Source: Luteibacter sp. SG786
GTDB lineage: Bacteria; Pseudomonadota; Gammaproteobacteria; Xanthomonadales; Rhodanobacteraceae
Direction: 5' to 3'
DNA: 64,000 nucleotides
NCBI RefSeq assembly: GCF_011759605.1
Contig: NZ_JAAOYX010000001.1
Coordinates: 1,488,001-1,552,000, forward strand
Below are positions 51,617-60,672 of the stretch, one piece after another. The translations under genes were made by a program, and so were the position numbers. A model generated the notes under the pieces. It was not told the DNA's origin. It saw only the letters and a program-made list of their open reading frames with translations, and ran no database searches. Position 1 is the first letter of the stretch, and each line of letters starts with the position of its first letter.

Positions 51617-53385
51617 GTGTCAGGTTCTTGGTCGTTGAAGCGCAGGTTGAAGGAAGCGCCACCCCAGGCGCTTTCGCCGACGGTCAGCGTGCCGCCATGC
51701 GCCTGGACGATCTGCTGCACGATGGTGAGGCCGAGGCCGATCCCCCCTTCCCTGCGGCTGAAGAAAGGATCGAAGATCCGTTGCCGCAATTCGACGGGCA
51801 CGCCAGGGCCGTCGTCGGCGACACTGACCCATAGCGCGTCCTCGTCACGGTGAGTGCTGACCCGGATTCGCCCACCCTCCCCCACGAACGACAACGCATT
51901 GAGGATGAGGTTCAGGAATACCTGCATCATCTGTTCCCTGTCGCAGCGGAGCATCACCTCTCCCCCGTCGGATTGCCTCGAAAGGGTGACGCCGGCGCGC
52001 TCCACACGCGATTCGAGCAAGGCGATGACATTGTCGACGATCTCCAGCAGATCGTGCGACATGAAGTGCGGTGGATTTGGCCTGGCACATTCGAGCAGAA
52101 GGGTGACCAGGCGGTTCAGCCGCTCGGTTTCACTGAAGATGAAGCCGATCAGTTCGCGCTGCCTCTCGTCGAGGTCGGCCTGCCTTTGCAATAGCTGGGC
52201 GGAACTTCGCAGGATGCCCATCGGGGTCCGCACTTCATGCGCCATGATCGCGGCCATTTCGCCGACGACGGCCAGCTTGCCTGCACGAACGATCTGCTCG
52301 CGTGATTGCTCCAGGGCCTGGATCATCTCGGTATAGGCGCGATGCAACTCGTCCACTTCCGAGGTGGCGCCGGACGGCATGGTGGGAAGCAGTGTCTGGC
52401 CCTGGCGGAAGCTCCGCGTGAAGGCCGTCAAGGCTACGATGGGCGATGCGATGCGGTCGGCCAGGCGCGAGGAAATCCACAGCCCGATGACCAAGGTGAC
52501 GAGCAAGACGCCGAGCATGGCCCACAGCAGCGCCCAGATCGGGCCGAACGATACCGACGTCGGCTCGATCATCAGGATGTGCCACCCCATGCCCTCGAAC
52601 GGCGGGTACCCTTCGGACGTGGCCGCTCCCACGAGCAGGTCGCCGTATCCCAGCCCTGCCCCGTCATGAACATAGGAAGCCGCCCCGGATCGCGGAAGCA
52701 GCCAGTCGTCCAGGCGGAGACGCGACAGGCCCGGCGCAGTGCGCAGGTTGGCCGACGCGCCGAGTACATGGCCCTCGCTGTCGATCAGGAGCAGATTGCG
52801 CGCTCCGTGGTTCACCGCACCATCGAGCAACCGCTGCACGGCCCCCCAGTCCAGGAATACATAGAGATAACCGATCGTGCCTTCGCCGAAGGCATTGGCT
52901 ATGGGGCTGCGCAATACGATGGCGCGAGTACCGTCGCCCGGCGACACCAGCGCCATCGAAACGGCGTCGAGGCCCTGCCCCGGAACGCCGCGCCATCCCG
53001 ACAGCCGCGGCGCATCGCCGCCGATGTAGGACGGATCGCTGGCGGCGACGACGCGCCCCTGGGGGTCGGTACACAGCAGTACGTCATAGACCGTGTCCTG
53101 CCCCGCGCGCAGGTTCGCAAGGAAATTCGACAGGCGCTTGTCGACATCCTTCACCCGGATATCCTGCATGACCTCCAGACCTCGCCACACGCGCATGTTC
53201 TCGACATGGGCGAAGAGAAAGGTGTCGATGCGCTGCATCATGGCCGTCGCGCCGAAGCGGAGGTTCCCCGCGATTTCAGACCGCAGGGCGCTACGGAACT
53301 GGAAAAACGACAGCGCGCCGACCACCGCCATGGTGCCGAGCATGGTCCATAACAGGAGCCGAAAGAGTACCGATCGTGTGGTCAA
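51613..53385 (-). CDS. Membrane sensor histidine kinase (Cache-HAMP-HisKA)
   Basis: A 590-residue kinase. A first transmembrane helix (VLFRLLLWTMLGTMAVVGALSF) precedes a periplasmic sensor region with Cache-like features of about 240 residues. A second helix near 285-305 (WALLWAMLGVLLVTLVIGL), a HAMP segment, the HisKA box EMAAIMAHEVRTPMGIL and ATPase motifs (NLILNAL, VADDGPGVP, GGIGLGLTIVQQ) follow. It pairs with the downstream NtrC-type regulator. A porin and a PstS-like protein are divergent and could be its regulon. Confidence 0.92.
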   Translation of the reverse strand: MTTRSVLFRLLLWTMLGTMAVVGALSFFQFRSALRSEIAGNLRFGATAMMQRIDTFLFAHVENMRVWRGLEVMQDIRVKDVDKRLSNFLANLRAGQDTVYDVLLCTDPQGRVVAASDPSYIGGDAPRLSGWRGVPGQGLDAVSMALVSPGDGTRAIVLRSPIANAFGEGTIGYLYVFLDWGAVQRLLDGAVNHGARNLLLIDSEGHVLGASANLRTAPGLSRLRLDDWLLPRSGAASYVHDGAGLGYGDLLVGAATSEGYPPFEGMGWHILMIEPTSVSFGPIWALLWAMLGVLLVTLVIGLWISSRLADRIASPIVALTAFTRSFRQGQTLLPTMPSGATSEVDELHRAYTEMIQALEQSREQIVRAGKLAVVGEMAAIMAHEVRTPMGILRSSAQLLQRQADLDERQRELIGFIFSETERLNRLVTLLLECARPNPPHFMSHDLLEIVDNVIALLESRVERAGVTLSRQSDGGEVMLRCDREQMMQVFLNLILNALSFVGEGGRIRVSTHRDEDALWVSVADDGPGVPVELRQRIFDPFFSRREGGIGLGLTIVQQIVQAHGGTLTVGESAWGGASFNLRFNDQEPDT

Positions 53386-53459
53386 GGCAGGTCAGCTTTG
53401 CGAATGCCGGCATCAGTGTCGCAGAATCGTCCACGTTTCATCCCCCTGAAGGTATATCC

Positions 53460-54560
53460 ATGAGCCGGTACCCGCGTCCTCCCCCGAGCCTGGGCGTGAT
53501 CGCTCTCGTGGCGGCCCTTTGCGCGGCCTCTCCGGTCCATGCCGCCGGCACCACGGACGAGAACCCCTGGCAGCCGGCGCCCTATACCCTGGGCCAGGGG
53601 CTCTACTTTCCGGCCCTGGGCCTTCGTATCGGCGGATACGCTGATGTTCACTTCTTCGACCTGGACGGGTCGCGCAGCACATCGAGTCTCCGTGACGCCA
53701 GCATGTTCGTCACCAAGGACCTGGGCAGCCGGTGGCAGCTCTTTACCGAACTGGCGACCTCCCGCACCACCAACGTGACCGGCGCCCGGAATGAGGGGGG
53801 CGAGGCCGAGGTGGATGTGGAGCGCCTTTATGCCGATTTCCACGCCACCCCCTCGGTCACGTTCCGGTTCGGCAAGTTCCTCACCCCGGTGGGTGAGTGG
53901 AACCTCGTCCATGCCGACCCACTGACGTGGACGGTTTCACGCCCGTTATCCACGTCGGCGGCGTTCGCCCGCCACGCCTCCGGTGCCATGGCGTTCGGTA
54001 CGGTCGGCATCAAGGGTCAGGATCTCGACTATTGGGTGTTCGCCGACAACAGCCAGTCACTGGGCGTGGGGCAGGATGCGGACGACGCATTCACGGATTA
54101 CACCGGCGACCGCAGCCCGCGGAACAACTTTCGCCACGCGGTGGGCGGCCGTGTCCTGTACCACCTTGCGGGCGACAGCCTCAGCGTCGGCGCTTCGTAC
54201 GTGAACTATCAACTGGAGACACCGCGGCACGATTACCAGCTCATCGGTGTCGACTTCACATGGACCATGCGGTACCTGGAATTGACGGGTGAAGCGATCT
54301 ACCGGTCGGGGCCATCGCAACTGTCCGACGAACGCGGTGGCTTCATCGAGGCGGGCGTCCCCATCGCCGCCCGGCTCTACCTCATCGGCCGGCTGGAGCG
54401 ATATCACACGTCGATGCCGGAAACCACGACGACGGTGCGCACCGAAGCGATCAACTACCGGCCCGTGCCGGGGGTGGTCCTCAAGCTGGAACACCGGAAC
54501 GGGCGCGGCGGTGACATCGTCCCGGCCGGGTGGCTGGCCTCCGTGTCGGTGTTGTTCTGA
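53460..54560 (+). CDS. Outer-membrane porin
   Basis: A 366-residue beta-barrel protein with a signal peptide (GVIALVAALCAASPVHAAG). It contains many alternating strands (LRIGGYADVHFF, RWQLFTELATS, FRFGKFLTPVGEWN, LEHRNGRG) and ends in SVLF, the aromatic C-terminal signature of outer-membrane proteins. ATG 53460 has GAAGG upstream. The neighbouring PstS-like protein and the divergent two-component genes suggest co-regulated solute uptake. Confidence 0.78.
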   Translation: MSRYPRPPPSLGVIALVAALCAASPVHAAGTTDENPWQPAPYTLGQGLYFPALGLRIGGYADVHFFDLDGSRSTSSLRDASMFVTKDLGSRWQLFTELATSRTTNVTGARNEGGEAEVDVERLYADFHATPSVTFRFGKFLTPVGEWNLVHADPLTWTVSRPLSTSAAFARHASGAMAFGTVGIKGQDLDYWVFADNSQSLGVGQDADDAFTDYTGDRSPRNNFRHAVGGRVLYHLAGDSLSVGASYVNYQLETPRHDYQLIGVDFTWTMRYLELTGEAIYRSGPSQLSDERGGFIEAGVPIAARLYLIGRLERYHTSMPETTTTVRTEAINYRPVPGVVLKLEHRNGRGGDIVPAGWLASVSVLF

Positions 54561-54563
54561 CGC

Positions 54564-55055
54564 ATGCGAACCAGCAGACGCATCGCGCGTTACCTTGTCG
54601 GTGCGCTGGTCGCTGCCGGCCAACCGGCATGGGCGGCGCAGTTGCAGATCGCCGTGATTACCGCGCCTGCGGAACCGCGGCTGTCGTTCGATCGGGACAC
54701 GCTGCGCAATGTCTACCTTAAGCGCATCTTTGTCGACGATGACGGCCTGAAGCTCACGCCGGTGAACCTTCCCACGGAGGCACCGCTGCGCGACGCCTTC
54801 TCTCGCGCGATCGTGCGCATGCCTGCCACGCGGTTGCAGGATTATTGGGACAAGCAGTACTTCCAGGGCGTCAGCCCTCCCTACGTGCTCGGTTCGGACG
54901 AGGCCGTTGTCAGGTTCGTTGCGGCCACCCCGGGCGCGATCGGCTACGTGGCATCGTGTCATGTCGACGCGAGCGTCCATGTCGTCATGCTGCTGCCATG
55001 GCCGGGGAGCATGACGAACATGCCGGCACTTTGTCCGGACCGTGCCGGCCCCTGA
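54564..55055 (+). CDS. Periplasmic phosphate-binding-like protein
   Basis: A 163-residue secreted protein (signal ARYLVGALVAAGQPAWA). The mature part carries LRNVYLKRIFVDDDGLKLTPV..., LQDYWDKQYFQGVSPPYVLGSDEAVVRFVAATPGAIGYV, the pattern of small PstS-like phosphate-binding domains. These are half the size of true PstS, and no ABC transporter genes follow. It lies 3 bases after the porin stop, so the two are one operon. Confidence 0.78.
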   Translation: MRTSRRIARYLVGALVAAGQPAWAAQLQIAVITAPAEPRLSFDRDTLRNVYLKRIFVDDDGLKLTPVNLPTEAPLRDAFSRAIVRMPATRLQDYWDKQYFQGVSPPYVLGSDEAVVRFVAATPGAIGYVASCHVDASVHVVMLLPWPGSMTNMPALCPDRAGP

Positions 55056-55141
55056 TTCACCCCGACATTTCTTGCAGACAATTCATGCGCACTGCAACGA
55101 ATGAAGGGCGTTTCGGCGCGTAAAGTTGAAGTTATTTCCAT

Positions 55142-55164
55142 ATCCATCAATGCGATAGATGGAT
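55142..55164. promoter_or_regulatory. Inverted repeat upstream of the hemolysin operon
   Basis: ATCCATC-N9-GATGGAT is a perfect 7-bp dyad. It lies 46 bases before the ATG at 55210 that I use for the first gene of the operon. It overlaps an alternative ATG (55159), which argues for the later start. It may be an operator. Confidence 0.45.
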
Positions 55165-55209
55165 GGCACGGATCTCGCAATTAAGAGGGCACCCCACCCC
55201 TCGCGAGCG

Positions 55210-55953
55210 ATGTCCATGTCCCCTGCCCCCTCGCCTTCTTCGTTCGATCCTTGCGTGCTCGACACGGTGGAGCCCCTGCTCGCCGAACTGCGCAACCCGG
55301 TAAGGGTGAACGTCATCGATGCGCAACACCCCGAGCGCACCGACGCCGAGGCATTCGTGCGTCGGGTTTTCGAGCGGCGCTACGGCGCGGACGTCCGGAC
55401 CTTTCATCCCACCCTGCTGAGCTTCCGCGACCACGACCGGCACAGGGCGGTGGTCGGCTTTCGTGGCGGTCACGACGGTGCGCTGTTCTCGGAACAATAT
55501 CTATCCTCGCCGGCGCCACACATGATCGCCGATCGGCTAGGTATCCGGATCGATCGCGGCGAACTCGTCGAGGTCGGCCACCTCGCACTCGATAAACCCG
55601 GCGATACCCGTTGGGTTATCGCCGCCGCCACGCAACACCTGCACGCGCGGGGTTACCGCTGGGTGTTGTTCACGGCCACACGCGCGCTGGTCAATGCCTT
55701 CCAGCGCCTGGGCCTGCATCCGATCGAACTGGCCACCGCACAGGCCTCCCGTCTGGCAGACGGCGGCTCGCACTGGGGCGACTACTACCGCACCAAGCCC
55801 GTCGTGTGCGTGGGCAACATCGATTCGGGCCATAGGAAACTGCATCGGCACATCGGCCCGTCGCAGCCATGGCTGCGGGCGCTGCTGCGCGAAAGCCGCG
55901 AGAGCGCCGATCCGGAGGTATCCCCGTGCGCCTCGACGTGCGGAGGTGCGTGA
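55210..55953 (+). CDS. Thermostable hemolysin family protein
   Basis: A 247-residue protein with the thermostable hemolysin (T_hemolysin, PF12261) pattern: DAEAFVRRVFERRYGADVRTFHP, VVGFRGG.DGALFSEQYL, IRIDRGELVEVGHLAL and YRWVLFTATRALVNAFQRLGL. The fold is GNAT-like, similar to acyl-homoserine-lactone synthases. The name comes from a Vibrio toxin, but in this context (AMP-ligase, diiron oxidase, SDR) an acyltransferase role is more plausible. Its TGA overlaps the ATG of the next gene (55953). Confidence 0.85.
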   Translation: MSMSPAPSPSSFDPCVLDTVEPLLAELRNPVRVNVIDAQHPERTDAEAFVRRVFERRYGADVRTFHPTLLSFRDHDRHRAVVGFRGGHDGALFSEQYLSSPAPHMIADRLGIRIDRGELVEVGHLALDKPGDTRWVIAAATQHLHARGYRWVLFTATRALVNAFQRLGLHPIELATAQASRLADGGSHWGDYYRTKPVVCVGNIDSGHRKLHRHIGPSQPWLRALLRESRESADPEVSPCASTCGGA

Positions 55954-57443
55954 TGCGACACGTCCTGAAGCAGATGGCACGGCATGCGCTCACGCAACCG
56001 GGCAAGATCGCGCTGGACGATGGCCGTTCGACGTTGACGTACCGCGATCTCAACCGGGCGATCGCGGCCGTCGGCGCCCGTATAGCCGCCGAGCGCATCG
56101 CGGTGATGGTGGACAATGGTGTCGCGTGGGCCGTCGTCGACCTCGCCATCGCCGCGTGCGGCGCCGTATCGATACCTGTGCCCGCCTTTTTCAGTGACGG
56201 GCAGGTCGAGCACCTCCTGGCCGATGCGGCTCCCGATCTGCTCATCACCGATCGCCCTGATTGCGGCGTGGCCTCGTCACGCATGCTCTATCACGAGGCG
56301 ATCGTGGTAGCCGACGCCGAGCTTCACCTCTTCAGCCTCGAGGTCAAAGATCGGCGTACGCTGCCGTCCGACACGCGCAAGATCACGTATACATCGGGAA
56401 CCACCGGGCAGCCGAAAGGCGTATGCGTTACCGGTGACTCCATAGACCAGGTCACGGAGTCCCTGGCGAGCGCGGTGTCCGCCGAACCAGGCGATCGAAG
56501 CCTCACCGTGCTTCCGTTATCCACGCTGCTTGCGAACATAGGCGGCGTCTATGTGCCGCTGAGCCGTGGCGCCACCGCCATGCTGCCTTCGCTGACGCAA
56601 TGCGGTTTCACGGGTTCCAGCACCGTGGATCCGCGTGCGTTCCTTGCCGCGTTTCATCGCTTCGCACCTACCGCCACGATCCTCGTTCCGCAGCTGCTGA
56701 AGCTTCTGGTCGAATGCGTGCAAGGTGGGGCAACCCTTCCTTCCACGCTGCGCTTCGTGGCCGTCGGCGGCGCGCCGTGTTCCGAGCCGTTGATAGGTCG
56801 CGCCAAGGCGCTGGGCATTCCGGTGTACGAAGGATATGGGTTGTCGGAAGCCACGTCGGTTGTCTGCATGAACCGGCCTGGCAACGAGCGCCCGGGAAGC
56901 GTGGGTACTCCCTTGCCGCATGCGCGCCTGCGCATCGCCGATGACGGCGAGATCATTGTCGCCGGCGCGCTTTTCGGCGGTTATCTTGGATTGAACGAGG
57001 CGCCTCCAGAGAAATGGCATACCGGTGACACAGGGTGGCTCGACTCCGACGGCTTCCTCTACGTCAACGGCAGGAAGAAAACCGCCTTCGCCACCGCATA
57101 CGGACGCAATGTGTCCCCGGAATGGGTGGAGAGCGAACTCGTCGCCACGCCAGCCATCTTGCAAGCCGCCGTACTCGGCGAAGGACGGGATTTCAACGTA
57201 GCGGTGATCGTGCCGACGCCGGGCGCATCGCCCGGTCAGGTCGACAGCGCCGTCGACGCGGCCAACGCCCGGCTTCCCGATTACGCACGCATTCGCGCGT
57301 GGTGTGCCGCCGAACGACCTTTCAGCGCCCATGACGGACTGGCCCGTCCCACCGGCGCGCTGGACCGGCAGGCCATCGCAACCCGCTACGCCTCCAACAT
57401 CGATGCCCTTTATGAAAGAGAAGCTCCGCATGTCCACCCATGA
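55953..57443 (+). CDS. AMP-dependent synthetase/ligase
   Basis: A 496-residue adenylate-forming enzyme. The P-loop motif YTSGTTGQPKGV is near residue 145, and GYGLSEATS, TGDTGWLDSDGFLYVNGRKK and the C-terminal hinge follow. It activates a carboxylic acid as acyl-AMP, probably for transfer to CoA or another acceptor. ATG 55953 overlaps the preceding stop. The middle genes of the operon give no direct hint to the acid. Confidence 0.9.
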   Translation: MRHVLKQMARHALTQPGKIALDDGRSTLTYRDLNRAIAAVGARIAAERIAVMVDNGVAWAVVDLAIAACGAVSIPVPAFFSDGQVEHLLADAAPDLLITDRPDCGVASSRMLYHEAIVVADAELHLFSLEVKDRRTLPSDTRKITYTSGTTGQPKGVCVTGDSIDQVTESLASAVSAEPGDRSLTVLPLSTLLANIGGVYVPLSRGATAMLPSLTQCGFTGSSTVDPRAFLAAFHRFAPTATILVPQLLKLLVECVQGGATLPSTLRFVAVGGAPCSEPLIGRAKALGIPVYEGYGLSEATSVVCMNRPGNERPGSVGTPLPHARLRIADDGEIIVAGALFGGYLGLNEAPPEKWHTGDTGWLDSDGFLYVNGRKKTAFATAYGRNVSPEWVESELVATPAILQAAVLGEGRDFNVAVIVPTPGASPGQVDSAVDAANARLPDYARIRAWCAAERPFSAHDGLARPTGALDRQAIATRYASNIDALYEREAPHVHP

Positions 57444-58101
57444 TCGTCTCGTGCGCGACACAGAAGTGAACCGGCAGGTATTCCTGTCCATCCCCATCAT
57501 CCAGCGCGCCCTGCGTGGTCAGGTGACGCCACACGAATACATCGCGTTCCTGGGCCAGGCATACCAGCACGTGCGGCAGACCGTTCCGCTCATGATGGGC
57601 ATGGGCTACCACCTTCCCGAGCGGCTCCGCTGGATGCTGCCGGCGATCGCCGAATACATCGAGGAAGAGATCGGCCACGACCAGTGGATCCTCGACGATC
57701 TGCTCGCCTGTGGCGCGGACGCCGACGCGATTCGTCTTGCACCGCCCATGCGCTCCACGGAAATGATGATCGCCTACGCCCATGACGGCATCGCTCGCGG
57801 CAATCCCGTGTCCTTTCTAGGGATGGTGTTCGTGCTGGAAGGCATCAGCGTGGCGCTCGCCACCCGTGCGGCGGGAGCGCTTCAGACGGCGCTTGGCTTA
57901 CCGAAGTCCGCATTTCGTTATCTCGCTTCGCACGGCGCGCTCGACGTAGACCACGTGGGCTTCTACGAGCGCCTGGTCGATCGCCTCGAGACGGAAGCCG
58001 ACCGTGAGGTCCTTATCCACGCGGCCAACCGGTTCTACGTGCTCTACGGCGACATCTTCCGCGAAATCGATGCCACCACATCCGAAGGAGCCACCGCATG
58101 A
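57430..58101 (+). CDS. Haem-oxygenase-like diiron oxidase/TenA-type enzyme
   Basis: A 223-residue all-helical protein of the TenA/HO-like fold. Candidate metal ligands are Glu80 and His83 (EEIGHD), Glu137 (VLEGIS) and HxxxDxxH at His168, Asp172, His175 (HGALDVDH). This set matches the HO-like diiron oxidases (CADD, UndA, BesC group), and thiaminase TenA itself lacks the HxxxDxxH set. Start ATG 57430 overlaps the ligase gene by 14 bases, which indicates coupled translation. Confidence 0.85.
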   Translation: MSTHDRLVRDTEVNRQVFLSIPIIQRALRGQVTPHEYIAFLGQAYQHVRQTVPLMMGMGYHLPERLRWMLPAIAEYIEEEIGHDQWILDDLLACGADADAIRLAPPMRSTEMMIAYAHDGIARGNPVSFLGMVFVLEGISVALATRAAGALQTALGLPKSAFRYLASHGALDVDHVGFYERLVDRLETEADREVLIHAANRFYVLYGDIFREIDATTSEGATA

Positions 58102-58751
58102 TCGCTTCCCGTTCATCGATCGCCATGCTCGTCTGCGCGTGCCTCGCGATCGTTCCCGCGCTATCCCGTGCCGACGACCTGGACACAGCCATCAAGGGCC
58201 TGAGCCAGGACTGGTCGCACGTAACCTATGAGTTGCCCAAGGCACAGCAGGACGACGCATACGCCGCGCTCGAAACCCGGGGTTCGGCACTCATAACCCA
58301 ATACCCACAACGGGCCGAACCGCGGGTATGGCAAGCCATCATCCTGTCCACGCATGCAGGAGAGCACGGTGGCCTGGCCGCGCTTGGCATGGCGAAACAC
58401 GCCCGCGATCTGCTCCAGGAAGCGCAGAAGATCCAGCCCGACGTCTTGCACGGGTCCATCTATACGACGCTTGGCAGTCTTTATTACCAGGTTCCCGGCT
58501 GGCCGCTGGGTTTCGGAGACAAGGACAAGGCACGAACGCTCCTGCAAAAGGCCTTGCAGATCGATCCCGACGGCATCGACCCCAACTATTTCTACGCCGA
58601 TTTCCTCTACAAGACGGGTGACAAGAACGGCGCCATGGAACACCTGAAAAAGGCGCTCGCCGCCCCACCGCGGCCAGGCCGGGAATTGGCGGACAAGGGG
58701 CGGCGGGCGCAGGTGCAGAAGCTGATCGATACCATCGCCGCGGACAAGTAA
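58098..58751 (+). CDS. Periplasmic TPR-like protein
   Basis: A 217-residue protein with a signal peptide (SSIAMLVCACLAIVPALSRA) and TPR-like helical pairs: ARDLLQEAQKIQPDVLHGSI, ARTLLQKALQIDPDGIDPN and AMEHLKKALAAPPRP. TPR proteins act as binding scaffolds. It overlaps the preceding gene by four bases (ATGA) and lies two bases before the SDR, so it belongs to the same operon. No enzymatic motif is seen. Confidence 0.75.
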   Translation: MIASRSSIAMLVCACLAIVPALSRADDLDTAIKGLSQDWSHVTYELPKAQQDDAYAALETRGSALITQYPQRAEPRVWQAIILSTHAGEHGGLAALGMAKHARDLLQEAQKIQPDVLHGSIYTTLGSLYYQVPGWPLGFGDKDKARTLLQKALQIDPDGIDPNYFYADFLYKTGDKNGAMEHLKKALAAPPRPGRELADKGRRAQVQKLIDTIAADK

Positions 58752-58753
58752 CC

Positions 58754-59563
58754 ATGAGCCTAGATCTTCGCTCGCAACGCATCCTCCTCACCGGTGCCGC
58801 GGGTGGCATCGGCCGGGAACTGGCCGAGGCGCTCGCCGCAAAAGGTGCGCGGCTGGGCCTGCTCGGGCGCACCGATGCGTCCGTCGCCAGCCTCGATCAT
58901 CTCGTCGCCACGCAGCGGCTGGATGCCGTCGTCATCCAGGCCGACCTCACCGACGCATCGGCCCGTCGCGCTGCGGTGCGGCGCATGGTCCAGGCCTACG
59001 GCGGTCTCGACGTACTCATCAACCTGGCCGGCGTCCTGGACTTCCGTTTCTTCGACGAGGTGGATGCCGGCGCCATTACCCGTGCCCTGCAGGTCAACGT
59101 CGAGGCGCCCATGCAAATGGCGCGCGAGGTGTTGCCTGCCATGCTGGGCCGGGGTTCCGGGCGGATCGTCAATGTGGGCTCCACCTTCGGAAGCATCGGC
59201 TATCCCGGCTTCACCGCCTACTCGGCCAGCAAGTTCGCCCTGCGCGGTTTCTCGCAGGCCTTGCGTCGCGAATTGCACGGTACAGGCGTCGGGGTGACCT
59301 ACGTCGCCCCTCGGGCCGTCCGCACGGCCTTCAATCCTCCGGCGGTGCACCTCATGGCCGAGCGCAAGCTCATGCACATGGATGAGCCTTCGTGGGTGGC
59401 GACACGCATCGTGCGAGCTATCGAGCAGGAGCGGAACGAGGCTTACCTCGGTTTCCCCGAAAGCCTGTTCGCACGCCTCAATGGCGTGTTCCCCGCACTG
59501 GTCGACAGCGCGCTGAAGAAGGTTCTGCCGGATCTGTCCCACCACGCGCGGAGCGACCCGTGA
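58754..59563 (+). CDS. SDR family oxidoreductase
   Basis: A 269-residue classical SDR: TGAAGGIGRELAEAL near residue 11, NLAGV, catalytic Ser (VNVGSTFGS), YSASK near residue 157. It starts at ATG 58754, two bases after the TPR stop. The C-terminal extension past 230 is longer than in simple SDRs and fits the fatty-acyl or long-chain ketoreductase type. The stop overlaps the GT9 start by four bases (GTGA). Confidence 0.87.
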   Translation: MSLDLRSQRILLTGAAGGIGRELAEALAAKGARLGLLGRTDASVASLDHLVATQRLDAVVIQADLTDASARRAAVRRMVQAYGGLDVLINLAGVLDFRFFDEVDAGAITRALQVNVEAPMQMAREVLPAMLGRGSGRIVNVGSTFGSIGYPGFTAYSASKFALRGFSQALRRELHGTGVGVTYVAPRAVRTAFNPPAVHLMAERKLMHMDEPSWVATRIVRAIEQERNEAYLGFPESLFARLNGVFPALVDSALKKVLPDLSHHARSDP

Positions 59564-60672
59564 CCATGCCGAATCCCATCATCGGTCACGGGATCTACCG
59601 CATCCTCGTCTGCCGTCCCAACCATCGGCTGGGCAACACGCTGCTCCTTACCCCGCTCATCACCGAGCTCCAGACGCTCTACAGGGGGGCTGAGATCGAC
59701 GTCGTCAGCGAGGGGGATATCGCGCACGATGTGTTCAAGGGCTTCTTCAACGTAAGACAGGTCTTTTGCCTGCCCCGTCGTGGCTTCAAGCATCCGATCG
59801 CGTTCCTGCGGATGATCCTGCGCATCCGGCGCACGCACTATGACCTGATCGTGGACCCGAGCGTGCGCTCGGGCTTCGCCAGGACGCTGACAAGGATCTT
59901 TCGGGGGCGCTACAAACTGGGTTTCAGCGATGCGCCTACCAAAGCGCTCACACATGCCGCGCCCCGAGCGGTAGCGGGACGGCACATGGCGAAACGCCCC
60001 GTGAACCTGGTCCGCTGGGCGTCGGGGGGCGACGTTTCCGCCTTCCGGAGCCATCCGCCCCTGGCGATCCATCTGAGCGAGGACGAGCGCTCGGAAGGCC
60101 GGGAAGCCGTCGCGGCGCTGACCGCTTCCCGCCACGGTGCGCCAACGACGCTCCGTATCGGCATCTTCGGCAATGCGACCGGCGCCAAGCGTTACACCAC
60201 GGAATGGTGGGCCGACTTCATGGCCACGCTGTGCGCGGCCCATCCCACGGCATCGATCCTGGAGATCATTCCCGCGCACGGACATTCCATGCTGCGCGAG
60301 GCATGGCCGGGCTACTACTCGTCGGACATCCGCCGGATGGCGGCGGTGCTGAGTGGGCTGGACCTGTTCATCACCGCCGATTGCGGCGTCATGCACCTTG
60401 GCGCTGCGGCCGGTGTTCCGACCATCGGTTTGTTTCACGTCACTGCGACCGATGTCTACACTCCTTACGGGGGCCACAATGCCGGCCTGGATACCGGTAC
60501 ATGCAACGGCCGTGATACGGCACGGCATGTTCTCGGCATGATGGAGATAAGCCTCGGTCATCGCCGTGCGACCAGCGATCCGGCGATGACCGAACGCGCT
60601 ACGAGCCGTCTCGCCGCATCACCGCAACCTGATCCCTCCAAGAAACAGATCGACAAGGTGCGTAACCCGTGA
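59560..60672 (+). CDS. Glycosyltransferase family 9 (heptosyltransferase-like)
   Basis: A 370-residue GT9 protein. The start YRILVCRPNHRLGNTLLLTPL matches the heptosyltransferase N-terminus. The second domain holds LFITADCGVMHLGAAAGVPTIGLF, the nucleotide-sugar site. GTG 59560 gives the GTGA overlap with the SDR stop; ATG 59566 is possible. Its last 54 bases overlap the convergent tetR-like gene. A donor sugar cannot be named. Confidence 0.85.
   Translation: MTMPNPIIGHGIYRILVCRPNHRLGNTLLLTPLITELQTLYRGAEIDVVSEGDIAHDVFKGFFNVRQVFCLPRRGFKHPIAFLRMILRIRRTHYDLIVDPSVRSGFARTLTRIFRGRYKLGFSDAPTKALTHAAPRAVAGRHMAKRPVNLVRWASGGDVSAFRSHPPLAIHLSEDERSEGREAVAALTASRHGAPTTLRIGIFGNATGAKRYTTEWWADFMATLCAAHPTASILEIIPAHGHSMLREAWPGYYSSDIRRMAAVLSGLDLFITADCGVMHLGAAAGVPTIGLFHVTATDVYTPYGGHNAGLDTGTCNGRDTARHVLGMMEISLGHRRATSDPAMTERATSRLAASPQPDPSKKQIDKVRNP

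Noticed and set aside
53386-53459. Possible sigma-54 -24/-12 promoter before the porin
   Set aside because: GG and GC pairs are present but spaced 12 or 8 apart instead of 10.
55159-55209. Upstream ATG for the hemolysin-family gene
   Set aside because: It lies within an inverted repeat that is a likely operator, and the added residues match no family part.
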